This document shows positions 16,030-24,660 of a DNA stretch of 64,000 nt, in pieces (the stretch's first letter is position 1; every line of letters starts with the position of its first letter). A program made the position numbers and the translations under genes. Below the pieces are notes generated by a model. It was not told the DNA's origin and searched no databases. It worked only from the letters and a program-made list of their open reading frames with translations. The stretch lies in NCBI RefSeq assembly GCF_052114605.1, contig NZ_JBFRFB010000009.1, forward strand, positions 62,001 through 126,000, given 5' to 3'. The DNA is from Microvirga sp052114605. Its GTDB lineage: Bacteria; Pseudomonadota; Alphaproteobacteria; Rhizobiales; Beijerinckiaceae.

Positions 16030-16401
16030 CCTGCAAAGACCCTACACTCACTCTCGATCAACCCGAAGAGGATACTCATGATTTTTGAGCGTGCCAACGT
16101 TCATTGCGTGAGGTGCCAGCGGAGGAGATGAATGTTCCGCCTGGAATGGCCAATCGATTGACGGGTCTGCCGATCATCTTGCAGCCTTTGGAACGGTCGG
16201 TCTCCATGGCGCTGATGAGTTCGCATTGATCGCAACGGAGGTATCATCTCGCGAGTTGATGCAGGGATCGCTTGCGCAGACACGGCGCTGTACCGGGCAA
16301 GAAGATCCGGACGAAACCGCATTGAAGTCGCTGCCAGGACGCGAAAGGGCGACGCAGCGGTTGTGCGCGAACAGGTCGTGTCGGGAGAGGGCGACAGAAT
16401 A
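16030..16401. other. Intergenic stretch without a convincing gene
   Basis: A 33-codon frame at 16128-16229 has a good GGAGG before its ATG, but the peptide is featureless and nothing else supports it. I see no hairpin or promoter I would defend. Confidence 0.5.
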
Positions 16402-17214
16402 CTAGTCTATGGCCTTGAGCACGCTCAGGGAATGAATCATCTGGAAGTCCGAGTGCTTGGTCTTCGGCGCGTAGACCAGCTCCCATCCGAATGGGCAGCC
16501 CAAAGCAACCGCCTGGCTCTGGCCAAGCTCGAAGGTCCGCTCGCCGCGATCCTTGCGTTGCTCCCCTTGACGCTGTGCCTCAGGCATCATGGTCAATTCG
16601 GGGTCGTCGGGATCGTCGTCGTCGGTGCCGAGATAGATTGTGATTGGCGCTGCCAAATAGGCCCGCAGCCTCTCTTGCTCCTTTGCGCCATCGTAGACGC
16701 CGCCCATGCCGAAAGGAACCGCCTCGCCATCAGGATAGCTGCCCAGCAGCGGCAGCACATGCGTCGAGGCATTGGCGATGATGATACGCTCTGCCTCGAT
16801 CTGCTCGAATGCGGCAACGCGCGACAGAAACTGCCCGCCGGCCGAGTGACCCCAGCACCAGTAAGGCAGTGTCGAGTCCATCTCCTTCCGCGCCCATTCG
16901 GCGAGGAGAGCGACGAAGCGTGTGGTCCACTGCCTGGGAGGCTTAAGATCGCCGGAGGCGTTTATCAGGCCGCCACGATGGTAGTCGTGGCCGGAAAACC
17001 GGCCTTTGTCGAACAGCGGCGCAGCGACCACGAAGCCCTCGAGGTCGGCGAGGTCGATGGCGTAGTCGCGGTAGTTCCCAGCCGTGCGCGAATTGCCGTG
17101 ATAGACGAGCAGGATACCGTTGATCGTGCCGCTCGGCCTGTAAGTGTAGACATCGAAGTCGACCCCATCGAGGGTTGCCTGCATCAGGCCGGAGCCGGTT
17201 AGGAGCATGATCAT
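16402..17214 (-). CDS. Alpha/beta hydrolase (serine esterase-like)
   Basis: A 270-residue alpha/beta-hydrolase fold protein. The oxyanion region is VYHGNSRTAGNYRDY near residue 38, the nucleophile elbow is GHSAGGQF near residue 122, and HSDFQMIHS near the C-terminus probably supplies the catalytic His. The central DDDDPDDPE stretch is unusually acidic. No clear signal peptide. The start could instead be the ATG at 17184 (MQATLDG). It resembles polyhydroxybutyrate-depolymerase or feruloyl-esterase-like proteins, but the substrate is unknown. Downstream neighbour on the same strand is the Crp/Fnr regulator. Confidence 0.75.
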   Translation of the reverse strand: MIMLLTGSGLMQATLDGVDFDVYTYRPSGTINGILLVYHGNSRTAGNYRDYAIDLADLEGFVVAAPLFDKGRFSGHDYHRGGLINASGDLKPPRQWTTRFVALLAEWARKEMDSTLPYWCWGHSAGGQFLSRVAAFEQIEAERIIIANASTHVLPLLGSYPDGEAVPFGMGGVYDGAKEQERLRAYLAAPITIYLGTDDDDPDDPELTMMPEAQRQGEQRKDRGERTFELGQSQAVALGCPFGWELVYAPKTKHSDFQMIHSLSVLKAID

Positions 17215-17465
17215 GCCTAAGCGTTACTAGCCGGGCCGCCCCGACAGTGGGAAATTGCACCGCAACCAAAGTCCACCGGTTCGGCACGGGTGCCTAGAAG
17301 CTAAATGGAGGTACGACCGGCGTGATGAACCAAAAGAAGAGCCGACTTCAAAAGTCGTGAGGGGACTGCGAGCGAAGGCCAATATGTCTAAACAGCCGTA
17401 AAACGGGTGTCTGAACGCTTCTCTCGAATTGTCTGGAAGTGCCGCTAAGTTACTGAAAACGAAAG

Positions 17466-17539
17466 TGGCTGGGGAACCTGGATTCGAACCAAGACTAGCG
17501 GAGTCAGAGTCCGCTGTTCTACCATTAAACTATTCCCCA
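17466..17539 (-). tRNA. tRNA-Gln (anticodon CTG)
   Basis: The minus strand folds into a tRNA cloverleaf: acceptor TGGGGAA/TTCCCCA, anticodon stem GCGGA/TCCGC with loop CTCTGAC giving anticodon CTG, and T-arm CTTGGTTCGAATCCAGG. The 3' CCA is encoded. It reads CAG (Gln). In alphaproteobacteria Gln-tRNA is made by amidating Glu-tRNAGln with GatCAB, whose three genes are also in this window. Confidence 0.95.
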
Positions 17540-18031
17540 CCAAGCTTTTGAAATCCTTCACTCTTCCGGAGAAATGTTCGATCCGGTGCGAAGGAGTCTC
17601 CAACGGCGTCGTGGATGGGTGCAGATAGGCTGCTTTTGCGGGGGCGTCAACCCCATTCTATGCGCTTTTGGGGTCTAAAAATGTGGAAGCGTAACCGTCT
17701 CAGGGCGCGCTCCAGGGCTCAGTCATCCAGGGAGCCGTCCTCAGGGTATCGCTAATTGGGCGTGACGCGTGTTTCTTTTATGCTCGGCAGACGCACCACA
17801 GCGACAAGCCTGTATGAGCTAGTCTCTCACGGACTTGGTTCAGGCCCAGGCTCGCGCGATAGTCTGCGTTACTCTCGCTTAGGCTGTATCGGAGAAGGCC
17901 CGTTTATAGCGGCGTGCCCTGCGTCGGCATGACTGTAGAACCTATCTGTTCAACGAGAGACACCCCAGCGGAAGGCATGGCATGGATCGAGCTTGTGTTT
18001 GCCAGACCCTCTCCAAAAGGAAACCGTGACA
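17540..18031. other. Intergenic region between tRNA-Gln and the second RTX gene
   Basis: About 490 bases containing the divergent tRNA promoter (17622-17650). The remainder up to 18031 shows no credible gene. AAAGGAAACC just before 18032 is the likely ribosome binding site of the RTX gene. Confidence 0.6.
17622..17650 (-). promoter_or_regulatory. Sigma-70-type promoter of tRNA-Gln
   Basis: On the minus strand TTGACG (17645-17650) and TATCTG (17622-17627) are separated by exactly 17 nt. Transcription would start near 17615, some 75 nt ahead of the tRNA. Confidence 0.65.
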
Positions 18032-20224
18032 ATGCCAAAGCCGACACTGTGGGGCCAGCCTTTCAAGCTCAATGCGACTGATGCGGCCGCTCAGCTCAAT
18101 GTCAAGCTGCAGGCGTTCAAGGACGGCAGCTTCGTGGCAGTGTGGGAGGACCTGAGCGGAACGGGTGGCGACACCAGCGGCCGGGCCATTCGTGGACAGT
18201 TGTTTAAAGCTGACGGCTCACCGAAGGGCGGGGAGCTTCTGATCAACACGACGACGGCTGGCGATCAGATGAACCCGGAGCTGGCCGTATTGGACGATGA
18301 CCGCTTCGCTGTCACATGGGAGAGTGTACAAGGTACCACTGGTGGCATTCGTGCAAGTGTATTTAATTCCGAAGGATTACTTTTCGATACGGAAAAGCTT
18401 GTCTTTTCGTTCATTGGCCGCCAACAGAAATATTCCAAAGCTGCTTTTGTGAAAGATGGCAATAACAAAGATTGGTTGATTGTCGGTAATAGTGATTATT
18501 ATGCTGATCAGGTGTATCGAACTGGTTATCGCCTCGAGCCAACATCTGTTGTTCAAGCGTATCAGTCTACTAACAATGACTATGCTCCTACATCCGAGGT
18601 CGAGATGGTCGGATTAGGAGATCGTTACGCTATCTTCAGTAAATGGAGAGGGCTAAGCTTCGCCCTTAACATTTTTAGGACTGATGGTGCTTCGCATAGG
18701 ATTGCATTGCCAGCCTCGACAGCCAATTACGCTAAGGACCAATTAGACACGGCTGTGCTGGCGGATGGCAAGTTCGTGCTGGTCTACCGCACGACGGACC
18801 TTGTCGATGGGTCCAGCAGCTCGATCCGGGCGCAGATGTTCAACAACGACGGCACGTTGTTCGGCTCCGACTTCCAGGTCAACTCGTCTACCACAGGTGC
18901 TCAGACCACGCCTCAAGTGACGGCGTTGGCCACCGGCGGTTTCGCGATCGTCTTCAACGACTATGTTGACAGCAACGACGTCGCCCGCATCCGCACCTTC
19001 GACGCTAAAGGCGTTCCGCAGGGCAATGACGAGCGCATCTTCGCCACCCACGGTCAGAACGGCCCCACCATTACGGGCCTGGCTGACGGACGCATCATGT
19101 TCGCCTGGACAGAAAACTCGACCGGCACCAATGACGGCGTCGACATTCGCGGCCAGATCTTCGACATGCGCACCAGCGCCGTGACCGTCAAAGGCACGGC
19201 TGGAGCCGACCACTATTATGGCACCGCTTGGAACGACACCTTCACGGGCGCTGGCGGCAACGACACCCTTGAGGGCGGCGGCGGCACGAATACAGCGATC
19301 TTCTCCGGGAATGCGTCCGCCTATACGGTGACTCAAAACAGCGATGGAACCACCACAGTCACCGGTCCGGACGGCACCGACACCCTCAAGAATATCCGCA
19401 TCCTGCAATTCAAGGACCAGACTGTGTTGCCGGCAGGAAATACTGCTCCATCGGCGCCTTCGCTGTCGAGCACGCAAGCGTCCGAGGACATGCTCACGAC
19501 CTCAATTGTGGCGACGCTTGCGAGTGCTGATGCCGACGGGGATCCGCTCACCTACAGCCTGGACGCGACCGACGGGCCGTTCCGGATTGATGGCAACCTG
19601 CTTGTGCTGACTGGTTCTCTCGACTTCGAGACCAAGGCCCAGCACAGCGTGACGGTCCGGGCCTCCGATCCGTTTGGCGGCACCTCGACGTCGGTGTTCA
19701 CCGTAAATGTGCTCGATGCAGTCGAGACGACCCCGTTCACCTTGCGCGGCACGGCCGGCGTGGATCGCCTTGAAGGTGAGGCGGGCAATGACGTGATCTA
19801 CGGGTTGGCCGGCAACGATACCCTGCTGGGTGAGGCGGGTAACGACAAACTCTCTGGCGGAGCGGGCAAGGACGTGCTCACCGGCGGGGCCGGTCAGGAC
19901 ATCTTCGTGTTCGATACCAAGTTGTCGAAGTCGTCGAAGGTAAACAAGGCGAACATCGACCGGATCGTCGATTTCAGCGTGAAGGACGACACGATCCATC
20001 TGGCGAAGAGCGTGTTCACGAAGATGGCGAAGAAGGGTGTGATCAAGTCGGGCGAGTTCTACCAGGGCACCAAGGCGCACGACCGGGACGATCACGTCAT
20101 CTACGACAAGAAGACGGGGGCCTTGTACTACGATGCAGACGGTACGGGATCGCAGGCGCAGGTTCAGATCGCCACGCTCTCCAAGAACCTCAAGCTCACC
20201 TATAAGGACTTCTTCGTCATCTAA
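18032..20224 (+). CDS. RTX calcium-binding protein, long form with cadherin-like domain
   Basis: A 730-residue putative exoprotein without Sec signal. Residues 1-390 are repeated beta segments alternating FVAVWED-like and IRGQLF/IRAQMF blocks, probably a propeller-type region. Residues about 400-445 hold a first glycine-rich patch (GAGGNDTLEGG). Residues about 470-570 form a cadherin-like domain (ADGDPLTYSL, RASDPFGG). Then come RTX repeats (GEAGNDVIYG, GGAGKDVLT) and a C-terminal secretion module ending KDFFVI, matching the protein at 12947-14119. The part encoded by about 18330-18760 is strikingly AT-rich compared with the rest. Start chosen at MPKPTLWG with AAGGA upstream. Confidence 0.88.
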   Translation: MPKPTLWGQPFKLNATDAAAQLNVKLQAFKDGSFVAVWEDLSGTGGDTSGRAIRGQLFKADGSPKGGELLINTTTAGDQMNPELAVLDDDRFAVTWESVQGTTGGIRASVFNSEGLLFDTEKLVFSFIGRQQKYSKAAFVKDGNNKDWLIVGNSDYYADQVYRTGYRLEPTSVVQAYQSTNNDYAPTSEVEMVGLGDRYAIFSKWRGLSFALNIFRTDGASHRIALPASTANYAKDQLDTAVLADGKFVLVYRTTDLVDGSSSSIRAQMFNNDGTLFGSDFQVNSSTTGAQTTPQVTALATGGFAIVFNDYVDSNDVARIRTFDAKGVPQGNDERIFATHGQNGPTITGLADGRIMFAWTENSTGTNDGVDIRGQIFDMRTSAVTVKGTAGADHYYGTAWNDTFTGAGGNDTLEGGGGTNTAIFSGNASAYTVTQNSDGTTTVTGPDGTDTLKNIRILQFKDQTVLPAGNTAPSAPSLSSTQASEDMLTTSIVATLASADADGDPLTYSLDATDGPFRIDGNLLVLTGSLDFETKAQHSVTVRASDPFGGTSTSVFTVNVLDAVETTPFTLRGTAGVDRLEGEAGNDVIYGLAGNDTLLGEAGNDKLSGGAGKDVLTGGAGQDIFVFDTKLSKSSKVNKANIDRIVDFSVKDDTIHLAKSVFTKMAKKGVIKSGEFYQGTKAHDRDDHVIYDKKTGALYYDADGTGSQAQVQIATLSKNLKLTYKDFFVI

Positions 20225-20254
20225 GACAAAGAGTATTTGGCTGAGTGGAATACC

Positions 20255-20290
20255 AACCCCGCTGGCTTCGGCTGGCGGGGTTTCATTTTT
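20255..20290 (+). terminator. Rho-independent terminator after the long RTX gene
   Basis: Stem AACCCCGC/GCGGGGTT with an inner TTCG tetraloop hairpin, followed by TTCATTTTT. Strong and well placed, 30 nt after the stop codon. Confidence 0.85.
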
Positions 20291-20319
20291 GAAATTCGGG
20301 CAGGCGACCGTCAATAATC

Positions 20320-20610
20320 TTAGTTTCGAAGCTTCTTGAGCTCCCGCATCAGCCGTTCGTTTTCCTCCTTGAGTTGCCGGATTCTCGACTCCGCCGCCTT
20401 GGCATGATCAATCCCCCATTCGTACACTGTCCTGATAATAACGTTTCCCGAACTCTCCACTGTCTTCGGATTCAGCAGATCCCACCACGTTGTATTCAGC
20501 GATTTAATCAGGCGGTGGGCCGCGAGAGCTGCGGAGGCCCGCTCTCCCGGGTGATCAGAACCGAGCATCCCGAGAATTCTAACCAATTTCGTCATTTGTC
20601 CAGATCGCAT
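20320..20610 (-). CDS. Conserved hypothetical protein with C-terminal coiled coil
   Basis: A 96-residue protein starting MRSGQMTKLVRIL. The block MLGSDHPGERASAALAAHRL followed by NTTWWDLL resembles a small helical module seen in many rhizobial and phage-linked proteins that act on DNA-related tasks; I cannot name a function. The last 35 residues (KAAESRIRQLKEENERLMREL) form a heptad-patterned coiled coil. GGGAG lies 6 nt before the ATG at 20610. It converges with the RTX gene and shares the terminator area. Confidence 0.65.
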   Translation of the reverse strand: MRSGQMTKLVRILGMLGSDHPGERASAALAAHRLIKSLNTTWWDLLNPKTVESSGNVIIRTVYEWGIDHAKAAESRIRQLKEENERLMRELKKLRN

Positions 20611-20945
20611 CTTTTGCTCCCTGGGCGCGAATTTAAGAGACCTATTGCTGATTGAGCAGCGGCAAAAGCGCGGCCCTCTCCTGCGCGAGGCTATCTTGCT
20701 CTCTGAAACTAAACGTGTAATATAATTCCACACTAGCGAATGCACTTCGCCCGCAGATGAGCGCCGTCTTTCAGGGCCAAGGCCTGCTTGTCCTGAACAT
20801 TGCATTCCCAAATTTCAATCTCAGAGATCCTTAGTCGGGAACAGCCTAACAGCGTGGCCGCTGACTGCCTGTGCCCTGACGGATTCCGACGAGCTGGCAG
20901 CGTTCTTCTTGCGTTTAAAAAGCGCCTCGTCGGGATCGGCCCGGC
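20611..20945. other. Intergenic stretch with no clear gene
   Basis: An open frame on the minus strand ends near 20750 with protein-like residues (EIEIWECNVQDKQALAL) but has no usable start codon, so it may be a remnant or chance. Nothing else stands out. Confidence 0.4.
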
Positions 20946-21506
20946 TCAGTCGTCCAGGGAACCGCTTTCCGGCGTGCGATCCATGCCGAGGCTTGCCCGG
21001 TAGTTCGCCTCATCCTCGGCGTCCGCCGCGTCGGCGGCGATCCGCTCGTGGCGGTCGAGGGCGCCCTGGAGGATGTAGGCGGCGGCCATCTTGTCCACGG
21101 CGTCGGCGCGCTTGGCACGGGAGGCATCCGCGTCCAGCAGGGTGCGGGTGACGACCATGGTGGACATGCGCTCGTCCCAGAACAGGACGGGCAGGGGCAG
21201 GATGGGCTTGAGATTGCGGACGAAGGCGCGGGTCGCCTGGGAGCGTGGGCCCTCTGTGCCGTCCATGTTGAGGGGCAGTCCGAAGACCAGGCCGCCGACG
21301 TCATGACGCTCGGCGAGCGCCCTGATCTGTTGCGCGTCGGGCGTGAATTTCACCCGCTTCACGGTCTCCAGCGGCGTCGCGATCCGCCGCTCCACGTCGG
21401 AGAGGGCAAGGCCGATGGTCTTGGTGCCGAGATCGACCCCGATGAGGCGCGCGCGGGGGCTTAAACCTTCGATGAACGCTATCAGCTCGTCGTCCCGAGA
21501 GAGCAT
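20946..21506 (-). CDS. ruvX: Putative Holliday junction resolvase / pre-16S rRNA nuclease RuvX (YqgF family)
   Basis: A 186-residue RNase H-fold nuclease. The fold signature LIGVDLGTKTIGLALSD carries the first catalytic Asp; FGLPLNMDGTEG and FWDERMSTMVV supply the others. In E. coli the homologue matures 16S rRNA 5' ends. Start ATG at 21506 is preceded by AAGGAGG, better than the ATG 30 nt upstream. The C-terminal tail after about residue 155 is longer and more acidic than usual (ADAEDEANYRAS). Confidence 0.92.
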   Translation of the reverse strand: MLSRDDELIAFIEGLSPRARLIGVDLGTKTIGLALSDVERRIATPLETVKRVKFTPDAQQIRALAERHDVGGLVFGLPLNMDGTEGPRSQATRAFVRNLKPILPLPVLFWDERMSTMVVTRTLLDADASRAKRADAVDKMAAAYILQGALDRHERIAADAADAEDEANYRASLGMDRTPESGSLDD

Positions 21507-21589
21507 GGGCGGCCTCCTTACATCCTGACCGGTCACAGCCAGTATAGAGGAAGTTCGCTCGCGTCGAGCGAGAGGTTTATGGCATTCAG

Positions 21590-21690
21590 TGTCATCCCCG
21601 GCGAGCCGAAGGCGAGGGAAGGGGATCCATAGCGCATCGTGTGGGGGTGGATTCCCTTCCGCTCACTACGTTCGGCCGGGAATGACACGA
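21590..21690. repeat. Long palindromic intergenic repeat (TGTCATCCC family)
   Basis: Outer arms TGTCATCCCCGGC and GCCGGGAATGACA enclose further matching arms around GGGAAGGGGATCCA and GGATTCCCTTCC. It fills the gap between ruvX and the sugar ABC ATPase gene. Related palindromes occur at 28089, 30003, 39821, 58290 and 61808. Confidence 0.7.
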
Positions 21691-21696
21691 GGGCGA

Positions 21697-22833
21697 TCAG
21701 GCGGCGCTGCTTGTGAGACGCGGCGAGGAGGGAGCCGGGCTCGTCGCACGGCTCAGAGACGGCAGAGCTTCACCCGTTTGCCGGAAGAGGTGGCAGGATT
21801 CCCGCGAGAGCGCGAGCGTGACCTCGCTTCCGGCCTTCATATCGGCATCGCCCGGCATGCGGACGGTCATGCGGTTGCCGTGGCCCGCATCCACATAGAG
21901 AAGATGGTTCTCGCCGAGTTCCTCGACCAGCTCGATTTGGCCACTGAGACTGCCTTGCGGGCTTACCTCGACATGATCCGGCCTGATGCCCAACGTCGCG
22001 GTTTCGCCAGGCTTCACGCCATCGCCTGCAACAGGAACGGAGATCGTGCTCCCGTTCGGCAGGCGAACCTGCACGCCGTCAGCACCCGCCTGCACGACCT
22101 CGCTCTCGATGAAGTTCATCTGAGGGGAGCCGAGAAAGCCTGCGACGAACAGGTTGGCGGGATGGTGGTATAGCTCAAGCGGCGTGCCGACCTGCTCGAT
22201 GCGGCCTGCATTGAGCACCACGATGCGGTCGGCGAGCGTCATCGCTTCCACCTGATCGTGCGTCACGTAAATCATGGTGGCGCCGGTATCAGTGTGAAGC
22301 TTCGCGATCTCGATGCGGGTCTGCACGCGCAGGGCCGCGTCGAGATTGGAAAGCGGTTCATCGAAGAGAAACACCTTCGGATCGCGCACGATGGCGCGGC
22401 CGATGGCGACGCGCTGACGCTGACCGCCGGAAAGCTGCTTGGGCTTGCGGTCGAGGAGGGTTTCGATCTGCAACATGCGGGCGGCTTCGCGGACCTTGGC
22501 GTCGATCTCGGACTTGGAGGATTTCGCCAGCTCCAGCCCGAACGCCATGTTGTCGTAGACATTCATGTGGGGATAGAGCGCGTAAGACTGGAATACCATC
22601 GCGATGCCGCGCTTTGCGGGCGGCAGATCGTTCACGCGCTCATTGCCGATCATGAGATCGCCGGCGGAGATGTCTTCGAGGCCCGCGATCAGGCGGAGCA
22701 GGGTCGATTTTCCGCAGCCGGACGGGCCGACGAAGACGATGAACTCGCCGTCCTTGATGTCGAGATCGACGCCATGGATCACATGGGCTTTCCCAAAGGA
22801 TTTGCGGACATTTTTGAGAACGACATCAGCCAT
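21697..22833 (-). CDS. Sugar ABC transporter ATP-binding protein (MalK/UgpC family)
   Basis: A 378-residue ATPase powering sugar uptake. Residues 1-235 are the nucleotide-binding domain: Walker A GPSGCGKST, signature LSGGQRQRVAIGRA, Walker B VFLFDEPLSNLD, switch His in YVTHDQVEAM. Residues 240-378 are the MalK-type regulatory OB-fold region. The start at MADVVLKN is chosen because upstream sequence belongs to the permease gene in another frame; the 17-nt gap to that permease suggests one operon (binding protein, two permeases, ATPase). Confidence 0.95.
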   Translation of the reverse strand: MADVVLKNVRKSFGKAHVIHGVDLDIKDGEFIVFVGPSGCGKSTLLRLIAGLEDISAGDLMIGNERVNDLPPAKRGIAMVFQSYALYPHMNVYDNMAFGLELAKSSKSEIDAKVREAARMLQIETLLDRKPKQLSGGQRQRVAIGRAIVRDPKVFLFDEPLSNLDAALRVQTRIEIAKLHTDTGATMIYVTHDQVEAMTLADRIVVLNAGRIEQVGTPLELYHHPANLFVAGFLGSPQMNFIESEVVQAGADGVQVRLPNGSTISVPVAGDGVKPGETATLGIRPDHVEVSPQGSLSGQIELVEELGENHLLYVDAGHGNRMTVRMPGDADMKAGSEVTLALSRESCHLFRQTGEALPSLSRATSPAPSSPRLTSSAA

Positions 22834-22850
22834 ATCGAAATTCCTTGACG

Positions 22851-23675
22851 TTACCCTTTGACCGCGCCGGCGGTGAGGCCCGCCACGATCTTGCGCTGGA
22901 ACACGAGCACGAGCGCAATGATCGGCAGGGTCACGATGACGGAGGCCGCCATGATCGTGCCCCAGGGCAGCTCGTAAGCGGTCGAGCCGCTCATGAGCGC
23001 GATGGCGGGCGGCACGGTGCGCCGCTCGTTGGTCAGGGTGAAGGTGAGGGCGAAGAGGAACTCGTTCCACGAGACGATGAAGGCGAGAAGCCCCGTGGTG
23101 ACGGCGGCGGGCGCCATGAGCGGCAGGAATACCCGGCGTACCACGATCCAGGGCGTCGCGCCATCGACGAAGGCGGCTTCCTCGATCTCCTTCGGCAATT
23201 CACGCATGAAGGTAGTCAGCACCCAGACCGTGAAGGGCAGGGTGAGCATGAGATTGGCGAGGATGAGGCCGGGCAGGGTGTTGTAGAGCCCGAAGCTGCG
23301 GATCAGCTCGAACATGCCGGAGAGCACCGCCACCTGCGGGAACATGGAGACCCCGAGGATCGTCATGAGCAGCAGCGAGCGCCCCCCGAAGCGAATGCGC
23401 CCGAAGGCATAGGCCGCCGTGATGCCGAGGCCCAACGAGATCGCGACGACCGAGCCCGCGACGGCTATGGAGTTGAAGATGTTCGTGCCGAAGGGCTGGC
23501 GCTCGAACACGGCGATGTAGTTCGAGATGTCGAAGCTCTCAGGCCAATAGGCGATGGTGAAGAGCGCCGCGCCGGACCGGAAGGATGAGATCACCGCGTA
23601 GTAGAACGGGAAGATGGAAAACAGGCCGATGATGGCGACGAGAAGCCAGAAGCCGATGCGGGTGAGGATTTTCAT
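22851..23675 (-). CDS. Sugar ABC transporter permease (MalG type)
   Basis: A 274-residue inner-membrane permease with six hydrophobic helices and the EAA loop (EIEEAAFVDGATPWIVVRRV) that docks the ATPase. It overlaps the MalF-type permease gene by 4 nt. Length and topology are normal for the family. Confidence 0.94.
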   Translation of the reverse strand: MKILTRIGFWLLVAIIGLFSIFPFYYAVISSFRSGAALFTIAYWPESFDISNYIAVFERQPFGTNIFNSIAVAGSVVAISLGLGITAAYAFGRIRFGGRSLLLMTILGVSMFPQVAVLSGMFELIRSFGLYNTLPGLILANLMLTLPFTVWVLTTFMRELPKEIEEAAFVDGATPWIVVRRVFLPLMAPAAVTTGLLAFIVSWNEFLFALTFTLTNERRTVPPAIALMSGSTAYELPWGTIMAASVIVTLPIIALVLVFQRKIVAGLTAGAVKG

Positions 23676-24655
23676 CGCGCATCTCCATCGAGACGAACAC
23701 GCCCCACCGCCATGGTGATGACGATGAGAAGGGCGATGATGAGGAAGATGAGGGTTGAGGCGGCGGAGCCCAATCCAACCTCCTGAAAGTCCACGAGCTG
23801 CTGGCGGGCGAAGACGGACATGGAGGCCGTGTCGCGCGAATTGGCGGTGAGCACATAGATCAGGTCGAACACGCGAAGCGCATCGAGCGCGCGGAAAATA
23901 ACCGCGACGATGAGCGCTGGCTTGATCAGCGGCAGCGTCACGCGGAAGAACACTCTGACCGGGTGCACGCCATCCACCTTCGCGGCCTCATAGATATCGC
24001 CGGGCAGCATCTGGAGGGCCGCGAGGATGAGAAGCGCCATGAAGGGCGTGGTCTTCCACACATCGACCATGACGACGGTCCACAGGGCCGTGTCGGGGTT
24101 CGCGGTCCATGTGATGGGTGCCGCGATCAGGCCGAGGCGCAGGAGCATGTCGTTGATGACGCCGAACTGGTCGTGCAGCATCCAGTTCCACATCCGGGCG
24201 GAGACGACGGTCGGAATCGCCCATGGAATGAGAATGACGGCGCGCATGATGCCGCGTCCGGGAAAGGATGCGTTGAGGATCAGCGCGACGATGATGCCGA
24301 GAACGGTCTCGATGGAGACGGAGACGAGGGTGAACCACACCGTATTCCAGACGGAGTGCCACCAATCGGGATCGGTAAGCAGGCCCAGCCACTCGCCGTC
24401 ATAATTGGCGAGGTAGTTCTCGAAGCCGATGAATTCATAGTCGTTGAGATTGTTCAGGCTGGCATCGGTGAAACTGAACCAGATGGTCCGCGCCAGAGGC
24501 CAGCCTGCGATGAGCGCGAGGATGATCAGGGTCGGGGCGATGAAGATCCACGCTGCCCTGATGCGCGAGCGGGTGAGGGAGGAGCGGCTGCCCTGCGCGG
24601 TCTCCCGCGCAAGGGCCGGCTCTTGAGCCGACTTTTGGGCAACCGCGCTGCTCAT
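23672..24655 (-). CDS. Sugar ABC transporter permease (MalF type)
   Basis: A 327-residue permease with a cytoplasmic N-terminal tail, six helices and the EAA loop DIYEAAKVDGVHPVRVFFRV. It follows the binding-protein gene by only 5 nt. The long periplasmic stretch after the first helix (DASLNNLNDYEFIGFENY) is typical of ThuF/AglF-like subunits. Confidence 0.94.
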   Translation of the reverse strand: MSSAVAQKSAQEPALARETAQGSRSSLTRSRIRAAWIFIAPTLIILALIAGWPLARTIWFSFTDASLNNLNDYEFIGFENYLANYDGEWLGLLTDPDWWHSVWNTVWFTLVSVSIETVLGIIVALILNASFPGRGIMRAVILIPWAIPTVVSARMWNWMLHDQFGVINDMLLRLGLIAAPITWTANPDTALWTVVMVDVWKTTPFMALLILAALQMLPGDIYEAAKVDGVHPVRVFFRVTLPLIKPALIVAVIFRALDALRVFDLIYVLTANSRDTASMSVFARQQLVDFQEVGLGSAASTLIFLIIALLIVITMAVGRVRLDGDAR

Positions 24656-24660
24656 GACGA

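Noticed and set aside
16128..16229. 33-codon frame with GGAGG before ATG
   Set aside because: Good ribosome binding site but a featureless peptide; not enough to call a gene.
16101..16322. 73-codon frame on the minus strand near the Crp/Fnr gene
   Set aside because: No ribosome binding site, no hydrophobic or domain pattern, Arg-rich shadow-type composition.
20745..20900. Protein-like open frame on the minus strand downstream of ruvX
   Set aside because: No ATG, GTG or TTG start in frame at a useful place; open frames of this length are common by chance at this GC content.
21590..21690. Possible CRISPR or direct-repeat array in the palindromic gaps
   Set aside because: The repeats are single inverted palindromes at separate loci, not regularly spaced direct repeats.
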